The position numbers were made by a program, and so were the translations under genes. Source: GCA-2862585 sp036340235 (GTDB lineage Bacteria > Bacteroidota > Bacteroidia > Flavobacteriales > UBA7312). From it: a stretch of 53,498 bases of DNA. The notes below the pieces were generated by a model. That model was not told the origin of the DNA and ran no database searches. It saw only the letters and a program-made list of their open reading frames with translations. Positions 1 to 7,149 of this stretch are shown one piece after another; the first letter of the stretch is position 1; every line of letters begins with the position of its first letter. The stretch lies in NCBI GenBank assembly GCA_036340235.1, contig JAYYZE010000018.1, positions 1 through 53,498 on the forward strand, read 5' to 3'.

Positions 1-1
1 C

Positions 2-631
2 CCAGATCCTATGTATCATTCAGGCTGGGTCGACTTCTCTGCCTTAACTACGGAAGCCCCATGTGATAAGTTGCCTACTAACTTGACAACAAGTAGCAAT
101 GGCGACAACACGGCGGTCATTATGAGCTGGGATACGCCAGAGAGTGGCGCACCGGATCACTACTTCTTAGAGATGACTAACCTAACAACAGGCGCTGTTT
201 ATGAGTGGAACTACCAAGATGGTGAATCCAACTCACGAACTAAGTTTGGTCAGAACCCAGGAGACGAGATCTCTTGGAGAATCCGAGGAGCTTGTGGTAG
301 CAACGGTACATCGTGGGCAAGTATCTTTTCTCAAGCAGTCACGTTTAGCTTGGGTAGTGCTAGGCTAGCTAATGAGGTGACTACTCCGCTAGAAGTGTAC
401 CCCAATCCGTCAAGTGGTGAATTTACAATTAGTTTTCAATCGCATGCCAAACAAGAAATCGAATTTTCATTGAACAACGTACTTGGTGAACAATTAATAA
501 GTGAAAAATTATCTGAATTTGAAGGTACTTTTGTCACATTCATTGACCTGACCAACTACAATAATGGTGTATACTTTTTGAATGTTACCACCAAAGAAAA
601 GACCTTTAACCGTAAAATTGTTGTACAATAA
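2..631 (+). CDS. C-terminal part of a secreted protein with FN3-like and T9SS type A sorting domains
   Basis: The reading frame is open to the left edge, so this is the 3' end of a larger gene and the Met at 11 is probably internal. About 90 residues resembling a fibronectin type III fold come first. The last 80 residues are a T9SS type A sorting domain: VYPNPSSGEFTI, then a LNNVLGEQL strand, a NNGVYFLNV strand and a terminal RKIVVQ. In this family the domain directs passage through the type IX system and is then cleaved. The exported activity lies outside the window and is unknown. Confidence 0.85.
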   Translation, partial: PDPMYHSGWVDFSALTTEAPCDKLPTNLTTSSNGDNTAVIMSWDTPESGAPDHYFLEMTNLTTGAVYEWNYQDGESNSRTKFGQNPGDEISWRIRGACGSNGTSWASIFSQAVTFSLGSARLANEVTTPLEVYPNPSSGEFTISFQSHAKQEIEFSLNNVLGEQLISEKLSEFEGTFVTFIDLTNYNNGVYFLNVTTKEKTFNRKIVVQ

Positions 632-707
632 GTTCCTTTTCTTCTTCTTCTTTTTCAGACTTAAAAATTTGATTCTTCAAATTAATTTCTTTGACTAATT
701 TTACAGC

Positions 708-1781
708 ATGATATCATCCTTGTTTTTAATTGGCTTGTCAACTTATCTTATTTGGAAAGCGAGTGCTTCTTTTGATTTAGCATCCTCTTTTTTGACTCGC
801 CACTTAAGTGAAGGAATCAAAGGACCAACAGTCAACGCCATTGCCAGTTCCTTACCAGAATTGTTAATCTCTTTTTTCTTTTTGTTCTATATTGGAGATA
901 TTCAGGGTTTCTCTGCGGGCTTTGCAACCATTATTGGAAGCTCTATTTTTAATATCGCCATAATTCCAACTACCTCATTTTTAATTATTTATTACACCAA
1001 AGGTGTATCAATCTTCCCTACTGATAAAAAAATCATTGAACAAGATGGGTTTTTTCTTTTAGTTACGGTATTGGTGCTTGTGGTTGGGTTGTATGTTGGT
1101 GGTATTTCAATTTTATTTTCCGTCATTTTAATTTTACTGTATGGCGCTTATATTTTCCTCGTTTTTTTGAAACGTGGCGGACAGTCACAGCCTAACCCCA
1201 CCACTGAGGTTCACCAATTAGCTACTTCAAACAATTCCAAATGGAAAAAAATAATTAGTTTGGATTTTGCTGCACTAGTACTAAGAAATAAGAGCTTAAC
1301 CACCACCAATTCATTGATTATTTTTATAATCTCTTTGGTCGTCATTTCGGCATCTTGCAAACAGTTGGTACATAGTAGTGAACATTTATCTGAGTTATTG
1401 AATATCAACATCTTTTTTGTTACTTTTTTTATAACAGCGGTTGCTTCTAGTATTCCCGACCTTGTATTATCAATAAAAGACGCCAAAAGTGAAAAGTATA
1501 AAGATGCTTTTTCTAATGCCTATGGCAGTAATATTTTTGACATTTGTATAGGTATTGGTTTGCCAGTATTGATTTACCTGCTAGTAAATGGTCAAAATGA
1601 ACTTTCTACTTTTACCTCTTCGTTTTCAAACGAAATTATTTTTTCATCATCCATATTACTACTTTTATTTTCAGTAATTATCACAGCGGTTTATTGGATT
1701 AAATCCATCAATTTTGCTAGAAGCATTTTTGTGATTATTCTATATGTTTTATTCTTGCTTCTGATTTTTCTAATGTCTTGA
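708..1781 (+). CDS. Sodium/calcium exchanger (CaCA) family membrane protein
   Basis: A 357-residue, strongly hydrophobic protein with about ten membrane segments. Both inverted alpha repeats of the cation/Ca2+ exchanger family are visible: alpha-1 near residues 39-83 (GPTVNAIASSLPELLIS, then GSSIFNI) and alpha-2 near 242-280 (AVASSIPDLVLS, then AYGSNIFDI). The family carries out Na+/Ca2+ or H+/cation antiport across the inner membrane. The ion is not predictable here, since the second repeat has Asp where many members have Glu. The stop lies one base before the proposed start of the DUF983 gene, suggesting co-transcription. Confidence 0.8.
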   Translation: MISSLFLIGLSTYLIWKASASFDLASSFLTRHLSEGIKGPTVNAIASSLPELLISFFFLFYIGDIQGFSAGFATIIGSSIFNIAIIPTTSFLIIYYTKGVSIFPTDKKIIEQDGFFLLVTVLVLVVGLYVGGISILFSVILILLYGAYIFLVFLKRGGQSQPNPTTEVHQLATSNNSKWKKIISLDFAALVLRNKSLTTTNSLIIFIISLVVISASCKQLVHSSEHLSELLNINIFFVTFFITAVASSIPDLVLSIKDAKSEKYKDAFSNAYGSNIFDICIGIGLPVLIYLLVNGQNELSTFTSSFSNEIIFSSSILLLLFSVIITAVYWIKSINFARSIFVIILYVLFLLLIFLMS

Positions 1782-1782
1782 G

Positions 1783-2187
1783 ATAAAACAAGGAACGAAA
1801 TTACATAGTATTTTATTTTTTAAGTGCCCTGAGTGCCAACAAGGCGACTTATTTGAGTCACAACCCCATGATTTGAGTTCAATAGGGAATGTACATTCCC
1901 TTTGTCCTAACTGTGGCCTAAAATATAGTAAAGAACCTGGGTTTTACTGTGGAGCAATGAATGTATCGTTTGCGTTGGGTGCTGGGATTTTTATGGGGCT
2001 TTATTTGATCGATTACTTGCTTGGCCTTCGGTTGTCACTGGTGTCATTTTTAATTAGTATTAGTGCAGTGATGATTATGGGTACTCCCTATTTGTTTCAC
2101 CTATCAAAAATCATTTGGGCCAATCTATTTTTTCATTATATGCAAAAACAATTAGCTACTTTTGCTGTAAGTAGCAATAACAACTAG
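1783..2187 (+). CDS. DUF983 family zinc-ribbon membrane protein, apparent ATA start
   Basis: Reading from 1783 gives a 134-residue protein with a DUF983-type N-terminus (KQGTKLHSILFFKCPECQQG), a second pair CPNC, the EPGFYCGAMNVSFALG signature and two membrane helices. No ATG, GTG or TTG precedes the first CxxC pair in frame. The first in-frame codon at the place where relatives have Met is ATA at 1783, one base after the upstream stop. A TTG at 1873 would remove half of the zinc ribbon. The start is therefore either a rare ATA codon, a recent ATG to ATA mutation or a sequence error. Function of the family is not established. The 3' end overlaps crtYcd on the other strand by 36 bases. Confidence 0.75.
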   Translation: MKQGTKLHSILFFKCPECQQGDLFESQPHDLSSIGNVHSLCPNCGLKYSKEPGFYCGAMNVSFALGAGIFMGLYLIDYLLGLRLSLVSFLISISAVMIMGTPYLFHLSKIIWANLFFHYMQKQLATFAVSSNNN

Positions 2188-2838
2188 TAGCATCAACAAG
2201 TTATATATGGTGTCTTCTATTGGTATATTCAATACGCGTAGCCCTATAATTTCAGCCGAATGATAACTCACTACCGCTTGCTCAGTAAAGCTACCTGTAA
2301 GGAAGCCGTTAATCAACAAAAAAGGAAGAAGTGAAACCAAATAAGCCCTAAAAAAACACCCAATCCACCTTGGGGAATAAATGGCAGTTATAAACAAGGC
2401 CGCGGAACATAAACTAAAACAAACTAAGGTATATATCCGATCAGAATAAATAACGCTCAGTATGGCCAAGGCAATGGCTAAACAATAAAAAATGAGGCGA
2501 TATGGTTTCTCATCTAATTCTGTAGTAAAAAAATAATTCAACACTTCGTAGATGAAAACACAAGAAAACGGAACAATAATAAAAAAAAGCCATTCTTCTA
2601 TGGGTAAGGAGAAAATAGAAAGTCCAACCGTATAGTCCTTGTTAAACGACCAAACGGCTTGCTTAGTAAACCAAATGTCCCATGGAATAAATAGCAACAT
2701 CATCACTAGTGCAGCTACAAAAACTCTATTCCACTTTGTATGGTATTGCAAGCGCCGTTCGAAACTTTGCAACAATGGATACAGTATCGTAATAAATAAC
2801 AATATAAAATAGAAGAATTTATGTTCTAAAAATGACAT
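2152..2838 (-). CDS. crtYcd: Fused lycopene beta-cyclase of the CrtYc/CrtYd type
   Basis: A 228-residue polytopic membrane protein with two copies of the short lycopene cyclase domain. The N-terminal copy is plain: PWDIWFTKQAVWSF followed by LPIEEWLFFIIVPF. The second copy near the C-terminus has the matching LNIPIEDTIYN element. It should close the ends of lycopene into beta rings. I start at Met 2838 (MSFLEHKFF), one base after the cruF stop; an upstream in-frame Met would overlap cruF. It is the last gene of a ten-gene minus-strand unit, next to crtD and cruF, the arrangement for monocyclic carotenoids such as saproxanthin or myxol. Confidence 0.9.
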   Translation of the reverse strand: MSFLEHKFFYFILLFITILYPLLQSFERRLQYHTKWNRVFVAALVMMLLFIPWDIWFTKQAVWSFNKDYTVGLSIFSLPIEEWLFFIIVPFSCVFIYEVLNYFFTTELDEKPYRLIFYCLAIALAILSVIYSDRIYTLVCFSLCSAALFITAIYSPRWIGCFFRAYLVSLLPFLLINGFLTGSFTEQAVVSYHSAEIIGLRVLNIPIEDTIYNLLMLLVVIATYSKSS

Positions 2839-2839
2839 G

Positions 2840-3463
2840 CTATATTGACAATATGGTAAAAAATAGTATTTGAGATAAAAATAGTCCAAAACCAACTTTG
2901 TAGTTGATCGTCAAGCTGTTCAAATGAATAATCCAATTCATCAGTGAAGCAACTAAAAACCACATTATGTAATTTTGAATTGGAATGTCATTCGCCGCCC
3001 ATTGCCAAAAATCTAATGTTATGGCTACTGGCTCTATCAATACATCCAACAAAACCAATATCAGCGATGAAAGGACAATCTTGGGCAGTGGTTTTAAATT
3101 GAAATAACTTATAACGGCATAGGCCGACAGACATAAGATAATCCAATTTACACCTATTAGGAGCGGTGTGTCAAACAATTGAAAACCAAGCACTTTTCCA
3201 TAAGAGTAGTGACCAAATAAGAGACCCGTTTGGACTCCTATCACCTCCACAAAAAAGCCAATAAGATATAAGATTACTACGGTCTTGAAAAAAGAAAAAC
3301 TGTAGTCTTTATTGGCCCACAATAGTATCAAAAAGGAAAACAAGAGATGGACTGGTGTAAGTGTTAAAAACAAAGATTGATAACTAGATAATAAACCCAC
3401 AGCCCCAATCAAATGAAAAATGAAAAATAAAATAATGCTTGTGTTGTCGCTTGAAATTTTCAT
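2840..3463 (-). CDS. cruF: Carotenoid biosynthesis protein, CruF-type 1',2'-hydratase
   Basis: About 207 residues with roughly seven membrane helices and the carotenoid-synthesis family signature: FFVEVIGVQTGLLFGHYSYG, then a LIGVNWI segment and a LLDVLIEPVA segment. CruF relatives add water to the psi end of gamma-carotene (1',2'-hydratase), giving the tertiary alcohol of myxol and saproxanthin. I chose ATG 3463 because it sits one base after the crtD stop; an earlier in-frame Met would overlap crtD. Flanked by crtD and crtYcd, which supports the assignment. The exact substrate is inferred. Confidence 0.85.
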   Translation of the reverse strand: MKISSDNTSIILFFIFHLIGAVGLLSSYQSLFLTLTPVHLLFSFLILLWANKDYSFSFFKTVVILYLIGFFVEVIGVQTGLLFGHYSYGKVLGFQLFDTPLLIGVNWIILCLSAYAVISYFNLKPLPKIVLSSLILVLLDVLIEPVAITLDFWQWAANDIPIQNYIMWFLVASLMNWIIHLNSLTINYKVGFGLFLSQILFFTILSI

Positions 3464-3464
3464 A

Positions 3465-4946
3465 CTAATTGTACTTAAAAAATCCATCTACAATCTTGGC
3501 CGAAGAAAGCGCTAATGGAATTCCCCCACCAGGGTGTACGCTACCTCCGCAAAAATACAGACCACTAATGTCTTTAGAAAAATTGGCATGACGAAAAAAA
3601 GCAGCCATTTTTTTATTTGATGACGCACCATAGAGAGACCCTTTGAAAGATGCGGTTTTAGATTCAATACCTCTTGGGTCGAGTATGTTCTCGGAAACAA
3701 TAAGGGGTGCTATATCTGTTTTAAGCAAGCGACTTAACTTGGTCAGAATGTGGCGCTTTGTTTGCTGAATAATGTTGTCCCAATTTTGCCCATTGTTGGA
3801 AGGGGTGTTTACCATCACAAACCAGTTTTCACAATTTGCTGGCGCATCTGATGGATTTTTTTTGGAGGTGATGTTGATGTATATCGTCGGATCATTATCA
3901 ATGGTATGCCCATCGCTGAGTGCTTGAAACTCCTTTTCATAGTCTTCTGCAAAGAAAATGTTATGCAAATCTAACTGTGGAAAAACCGCTTTAATACCCC
4001 AATAAAAGATTAATGCTGATGTGGAACGTTCCTCTTGTTTTATTTTTTTAGGCAGTGAAACGCCTTTTAGCAAGTTCGAATAGACAAAATAGATATCCGT
4101 ATTACAGACAACGTAGTCTGTTTCTACAAAGTCATTATTTACGATTATACCATCGACGGCCTTGTCCACTACGCTAATCTCCTGGACTTTCGACTCAAAG
4201 TGAAATGTAACTCCCTGTGATAAAGCCAGATTGTATAAAGAATCGGCAATGGCATACATGCCTTTTTGGGGGAAGTAGGCCCCTTTGTCAAACTCCAGAT
4301 GTGGAATAATATTTAAAATAGCGGGTACTCGGTAAGGGTTAGAACCATTGTAAGTAGCGTATCTATCAAAAAGCTGCACTAACTTAGGGTTCGACAATTG
4401 GCCTTTATTGGCCTTGTGCATAGTCGTAAAAAGGCCCAGAAAAGGGAGTTTAAAAAACGAGATTAGCACTTTAATGGACAGGTATGATCTTATAAGATGT
4501 AATGACTTTTCAAGAAACAAAAATGCCGTTGACTGGTAGATAAACTGGCTTTTTTTGAGAAAGCGAACAACCTTTTTTTTATCTACATTAGTTTTTTCAG
4601 AGGCCTCCTTGGCAAAGCGATCTCTATCAGTGTATCCAACGATAAAGGTGCCATCTTGGTAAAAGTAACGGCAACTTTCATCAAGTGTAAGGTAGTTAAA
4701 AAAATCCCTGGGTTTTTGGTTCGAAATTTCGAATAATTCGTCTACCAATTGGGGTAGTGTAAATAATGAGGGTCCCATATCAAATCGAAAACCATGGGCA
4801 GTCATTTGAGAAAGTTTACCCCCAGCTTTTTCATTGGCTTCAAAGACCGATACATCGTAGCCCTTAACAGCTAGGCGTATGGAGGTTGCCAAACCAGCTA
4901 CTCCAGCACCAATGACGGCAACTTTTTTAGCTGATTTTATAGGCAT
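3465..4946 (-). CDS. crtD: CrtD-type carotenoid 3,4-desaturase (phytoene desaturase family FAD protein)
   Basis: 493 residues. The N-terminal dinucleotide-binding motif VAVIGAGVAGLATS (residues about 9-22) is followed by a conserved acidic residue (FEANEKAGGK), the GFRFDMGPSLFT signature, and a C-terminal FAD motif (LYFCGGSVHPGGGIPLALSSAK). The family covers CrtI, CrtD, CrtN and related enzymes. I call CrtD because a separate crtI lies at 21572 in an operon with crtB, while this copy is paired with cruF, as in myxol/saproxanthin pathways. Overlaps the upstream photolyase gene by 10 bases. Confidence 0.85.
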   Translation of the reverse strand: MPIKSAKKVAVIGAGVAGLATSIRLAVKGYDVSVFEANEKAGGKLSQMTAHGFRFDMGPSLFTLPQLVDELFEISNQKPRDFFNYLTLDESCRYFYQDGTFIVGYTDRDRFAKEASEKTNVDKKKVVRFLKKSQFIYQSTAFLFLEKSLHLIRSYLSIKVLISFFKLPFLGLFTTMHKANKGQLSNPKLVQLFDRYATYNGSNPYRVPAILNIIPHLEFDKGAYFPQKGMYAIADSLYNLALSQGVTFHFESKVQEISVVDKAVDGIIVNNDFVETDYVVCNTDIYFVYSNLLKGVSLPKKIKQEERSTSALIFYWGIKAVFPQLDLHNIFFAEDYEKEFQALSDGHTIDNDPTIYINITSKKNPSDAPANCENWFVMVNTPSNNGQNWDNIIQQTKRHILTKLSRLLKTDIAPLIVSENILDPRGIESKTASFKGSLYGASSNKKMAAFFRHANFSKDISGLYFCGGSVHPGGGIPLALSSAKIVDGFFKYN

Positions 4947-6241
4947 TGTTTGTATCTGTTAATTGATAATGCTGCTGTTGATTTGAGGTCTAAAATTTTG
5001 GGAGTTGTATAACGTCCATCCTCACGCAATTCTGAAATCCATTTTTTGCAATAGTTGTAATTAGGGTCAAAATTTTTGCGTTGCGTTTCAGGATTAAATA
5101 TTCTAAAGTATGGTGAAGAGTCACAACCGGTTCCAGCTACCCACTGCCAGTTGCCGTTATTTGATGCTAGGTCATAGTCTAACAATAGCGAGGCAAAATA
5201 GGCCTCGCCTAATCGCCAATCAATACCCATATTTTTTACTAAAAAAGAGGCTGTTAGCATACGTACTCTTCCATGCATGTAACCCGTTTCATATAATTCA
5301 CGCATGCCGGCATCAACCATTAGAAATCCGGTTTCTCCATACTTCCATTTTCTGAATAAATCAGTATTTTCTTCCCATTCAATAGCGTCGTATTTTTCTT
5401 TATAACAAGAATGGACTACTCTAGGATTATGCCATAGCACCTGTGCAAAGAATGATCGCCAGATTATTTCTTTTAAAAAGGTTTCGGAATACTGGTAAGC
5501 AATATTAACCACCTCTCTGACGCTTACAAAACCAAACCTCAGATGAGTAGAAAGGAATGAGGTGCCTTCACAATCTGGATTATTTCTTGTATTTTCATAA
5601 TCTAATAAAGTACGGTAATCTAGCTTAGGCTCATTTAAAATATAACTTGCGTATTTAAATCCTATTTGCTCTAAGGATGTTATGCATTGCAACGAATTGA
5701 TGACAACGCATTTATGTATAAGGTCTTGCGACGGATAAGGTTTGGTCAATGAAATTTTGAATTTTGACATCCATTTTTTCATGTATGGGGTATATATAGA
5801 GTATGGCTTTTCAGTGTTTGTCAAAATTTCGTTTTTTTCAAAAATAACCTGATCTTTGAAGCTATTAAACTTTATATTTTTTTTGGATAATAATTGCTTT
5901 ACGGTTCTGTCTCTTTTTGTAGCATAGGGTTCGTAATCAGTATTGGTATACAATGCTTGAGCGTTGATCTTTTCTGAAATTTCTTCTATGACGTCTTTCG
6001 GATTGCCGTACATAATATGAATTTTCTTACCTATTTTTTCTAGCTGTTTGTTTAATGAATTCAAACGGTCCATTAATAATGAGACGCGCCTATCATCGTT
6101 GCTTAACTTGTCGAGAATGTGTGGGTCGAAAATGAATATGGGCAATACCGACTCAGACTGAGTCAAGCTCTGAAAAAAACCATGGTTATCATGAAGTCTC
6201 AAATCGCGTCTAAACCAAAATATACTTAACTTATATGCCAT
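4937..6241 (-). CDS. phrB: Deoxyribodipyrimidine photolyase (cryptochrome/photolyase family)
   Basis: 434 residues, a typical class I length. The N-terminal antenna domain begins LSIFWFRRDLRLHDN. The FAD domain carries GRVRMLTASFLVKN, then WRLGEAYFASLLLDYDLASNNGNWQW and a SPYFRIFNP block, all hallmarks of light-driven repair of pyrimidine dimers. A 6-4 or cryptochrome specificity cannot be excluded from sequence reading alone, nor can the antenna chromophore be fixed. It overlaps its neighbours by 1 and 10 bases, so it is almost certainly co-translated with crtD. Confidence 0.92.
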   Translation of the reverse strand: MAYKLSIFWFRRDLRLHDNHGFFQSLTQSESVLPIFIFDPHILDKLSNDDRRVSLLMDRLNSLNKQLEKIGKKIHIMYGNPKDVIEEISEKINAQALYTNTDYEPYATKRDRTVKQLLSKKNIKFNSFKDQVIFEKNEILTNTEKPYSIYTPYMKKWMSKFKISLTKPYPSQDLIHKCVVINSLQCITSLEQIGFKYASYILNEPKLDYRTLLDYENTRNNPDCEGTSFLSTHLRFGFVSVREVVNIAYQYSETFLKEIIWRSFFAQVLWHNPRVVHSCYKEKYDAIEWEENTDLFRKWKYGETGFLMVDAGMRELYETGYMHGRVRMLTASFLVKNMGIDWRLGEAYFASLLLDYDLASNNGNWQWVAGTGCDSSPYFRIFNPETQRKNFDPNYNYCKKWISELREDGRYTTPKILDLKSTAALSINRYKQCL

Positions 6242-7149
6242 TATCTATTAAATTCTTTTTTTATCACACTTTCCAAGTTAGGGTATTTTAACGAAAACGC
6301 CGAATCGATTAGTTTTTGAGAGCTCATGGCACTGCCGCCTTCTAAAATTTCACGTCGCTTTCCAAACAGTATTTCCAAAAACCATGATGGTAATTTTACA
6401 ATTATTGCATAACTGGCAATTTTTTGTTTGAGAGCTTTCATAAAAGCATACTGCAGGTATTTTTGAGGAGATGCCATATTGTAGGGTCCAAAAATACTAT
6501 CGGTCTCCATAGCATATTTTGCAAAAGAGGCCACATCGTCAATATGCATCCACTCAAAGGGTTGATTACCACGACCAAATACGATAGCTACCCCAAGCTT
6601 CATAGACAGAGTGGTTGGCTTTAAAAATCCAGCTTTCTTAGAAAGCAACAAGGAAATACGCATTTGTACTACCCTAGAGCCAAGTGTATCGAACTGTTGG
6701 CCGGCCTTCTCCCAATCGACACACATATCGCACAACCATCCTGAACCATGGAAATCCGACTCTTTACATACATGCCCCTCAACATGTCCGTAATAGCCAA
6801 TAGCCGACGCAGTTATAAACGTTTTTGGTCGTACGTCTAACGACAAGCAACGATCGTACAATAACTGGGCAGCATTGACCCTGCTGCTATACATTAGTTG
6901 ACGATTTTTAGTTGTCCACGAGTTCATAATGTTATAGCCAGCTAGATGAATAATATGTTGGCAATTTTTTAAAGCTTCCTCATCGATTTCTTGCCTTGAA
7001 ACGTTCCAGTAAAAAATAGACTTGTTGTTTACCTTCTTTGGATTAGTGGTAAGGCAAACGACCTCGTACTTATTAGATGGCAAGATGAGTATTACACGCT
7101 TGGCTAAACTGCCACTGGCTCCTGTTATTAATACTTTTTCTTTTGTCAT
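6241..7149 (-). CDS. TIGR01777 family NAD(P)-binding epimerase-like protein
   Basis: 302 residues. The Rossmann start VLITGASGSLAKRV, the HLAGYNI segment, ASAIGYYG and the late block WMHIDDVASFAKYAMET are typical of TIGR01777 (YfcH/SDR39U1-like) atypical SDRs. Biochemical role in this family is unknown. A C-terminal domain (LEILFGKRREILEGGSAMSS) matches the DUF1731-type tail. Start and stop overlap the neighbouring genes by single bases. Members frequently sit beside photolyase and SRPBCC genes in flavobacteria, consistent with a role in pigment or flavin-linked metabolism, but that is inference. Confidence 0.85.
   Translation of the reverse strand: MTKEKVLITGASGSLAKRVILILPSNKYEVVCLTTNPKKVNNKSIFYWNVSRQEIDEEALKNCQHIIHLAGYNIMNSWTTKNRQLMYSSRVNAAQLLYDRCLSLDVRPKTFITASAIGYYGHVEGHVCKESDFHGSGWLCDMCVDWEKAGQQFDTLGSRVVQMRISLLLSKKAGFLKPTTLSMKLGVAIVFGRGNQPFEWMHIDDVASFAKYAMETDSIFGPYNMASPQKYLQYAFMKALKQKIASYAIIVKLPSWFLEILFGKRREILEGGSAMSSQKLIDSAFSLKYPNLESVIKKEFNR

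Noticed and set aside
3465..4946. Considered this gene as a second crtI
   Set aside because: A crtI with crtB is at 21572, and this gene is paired with cruF as in crtD loci.
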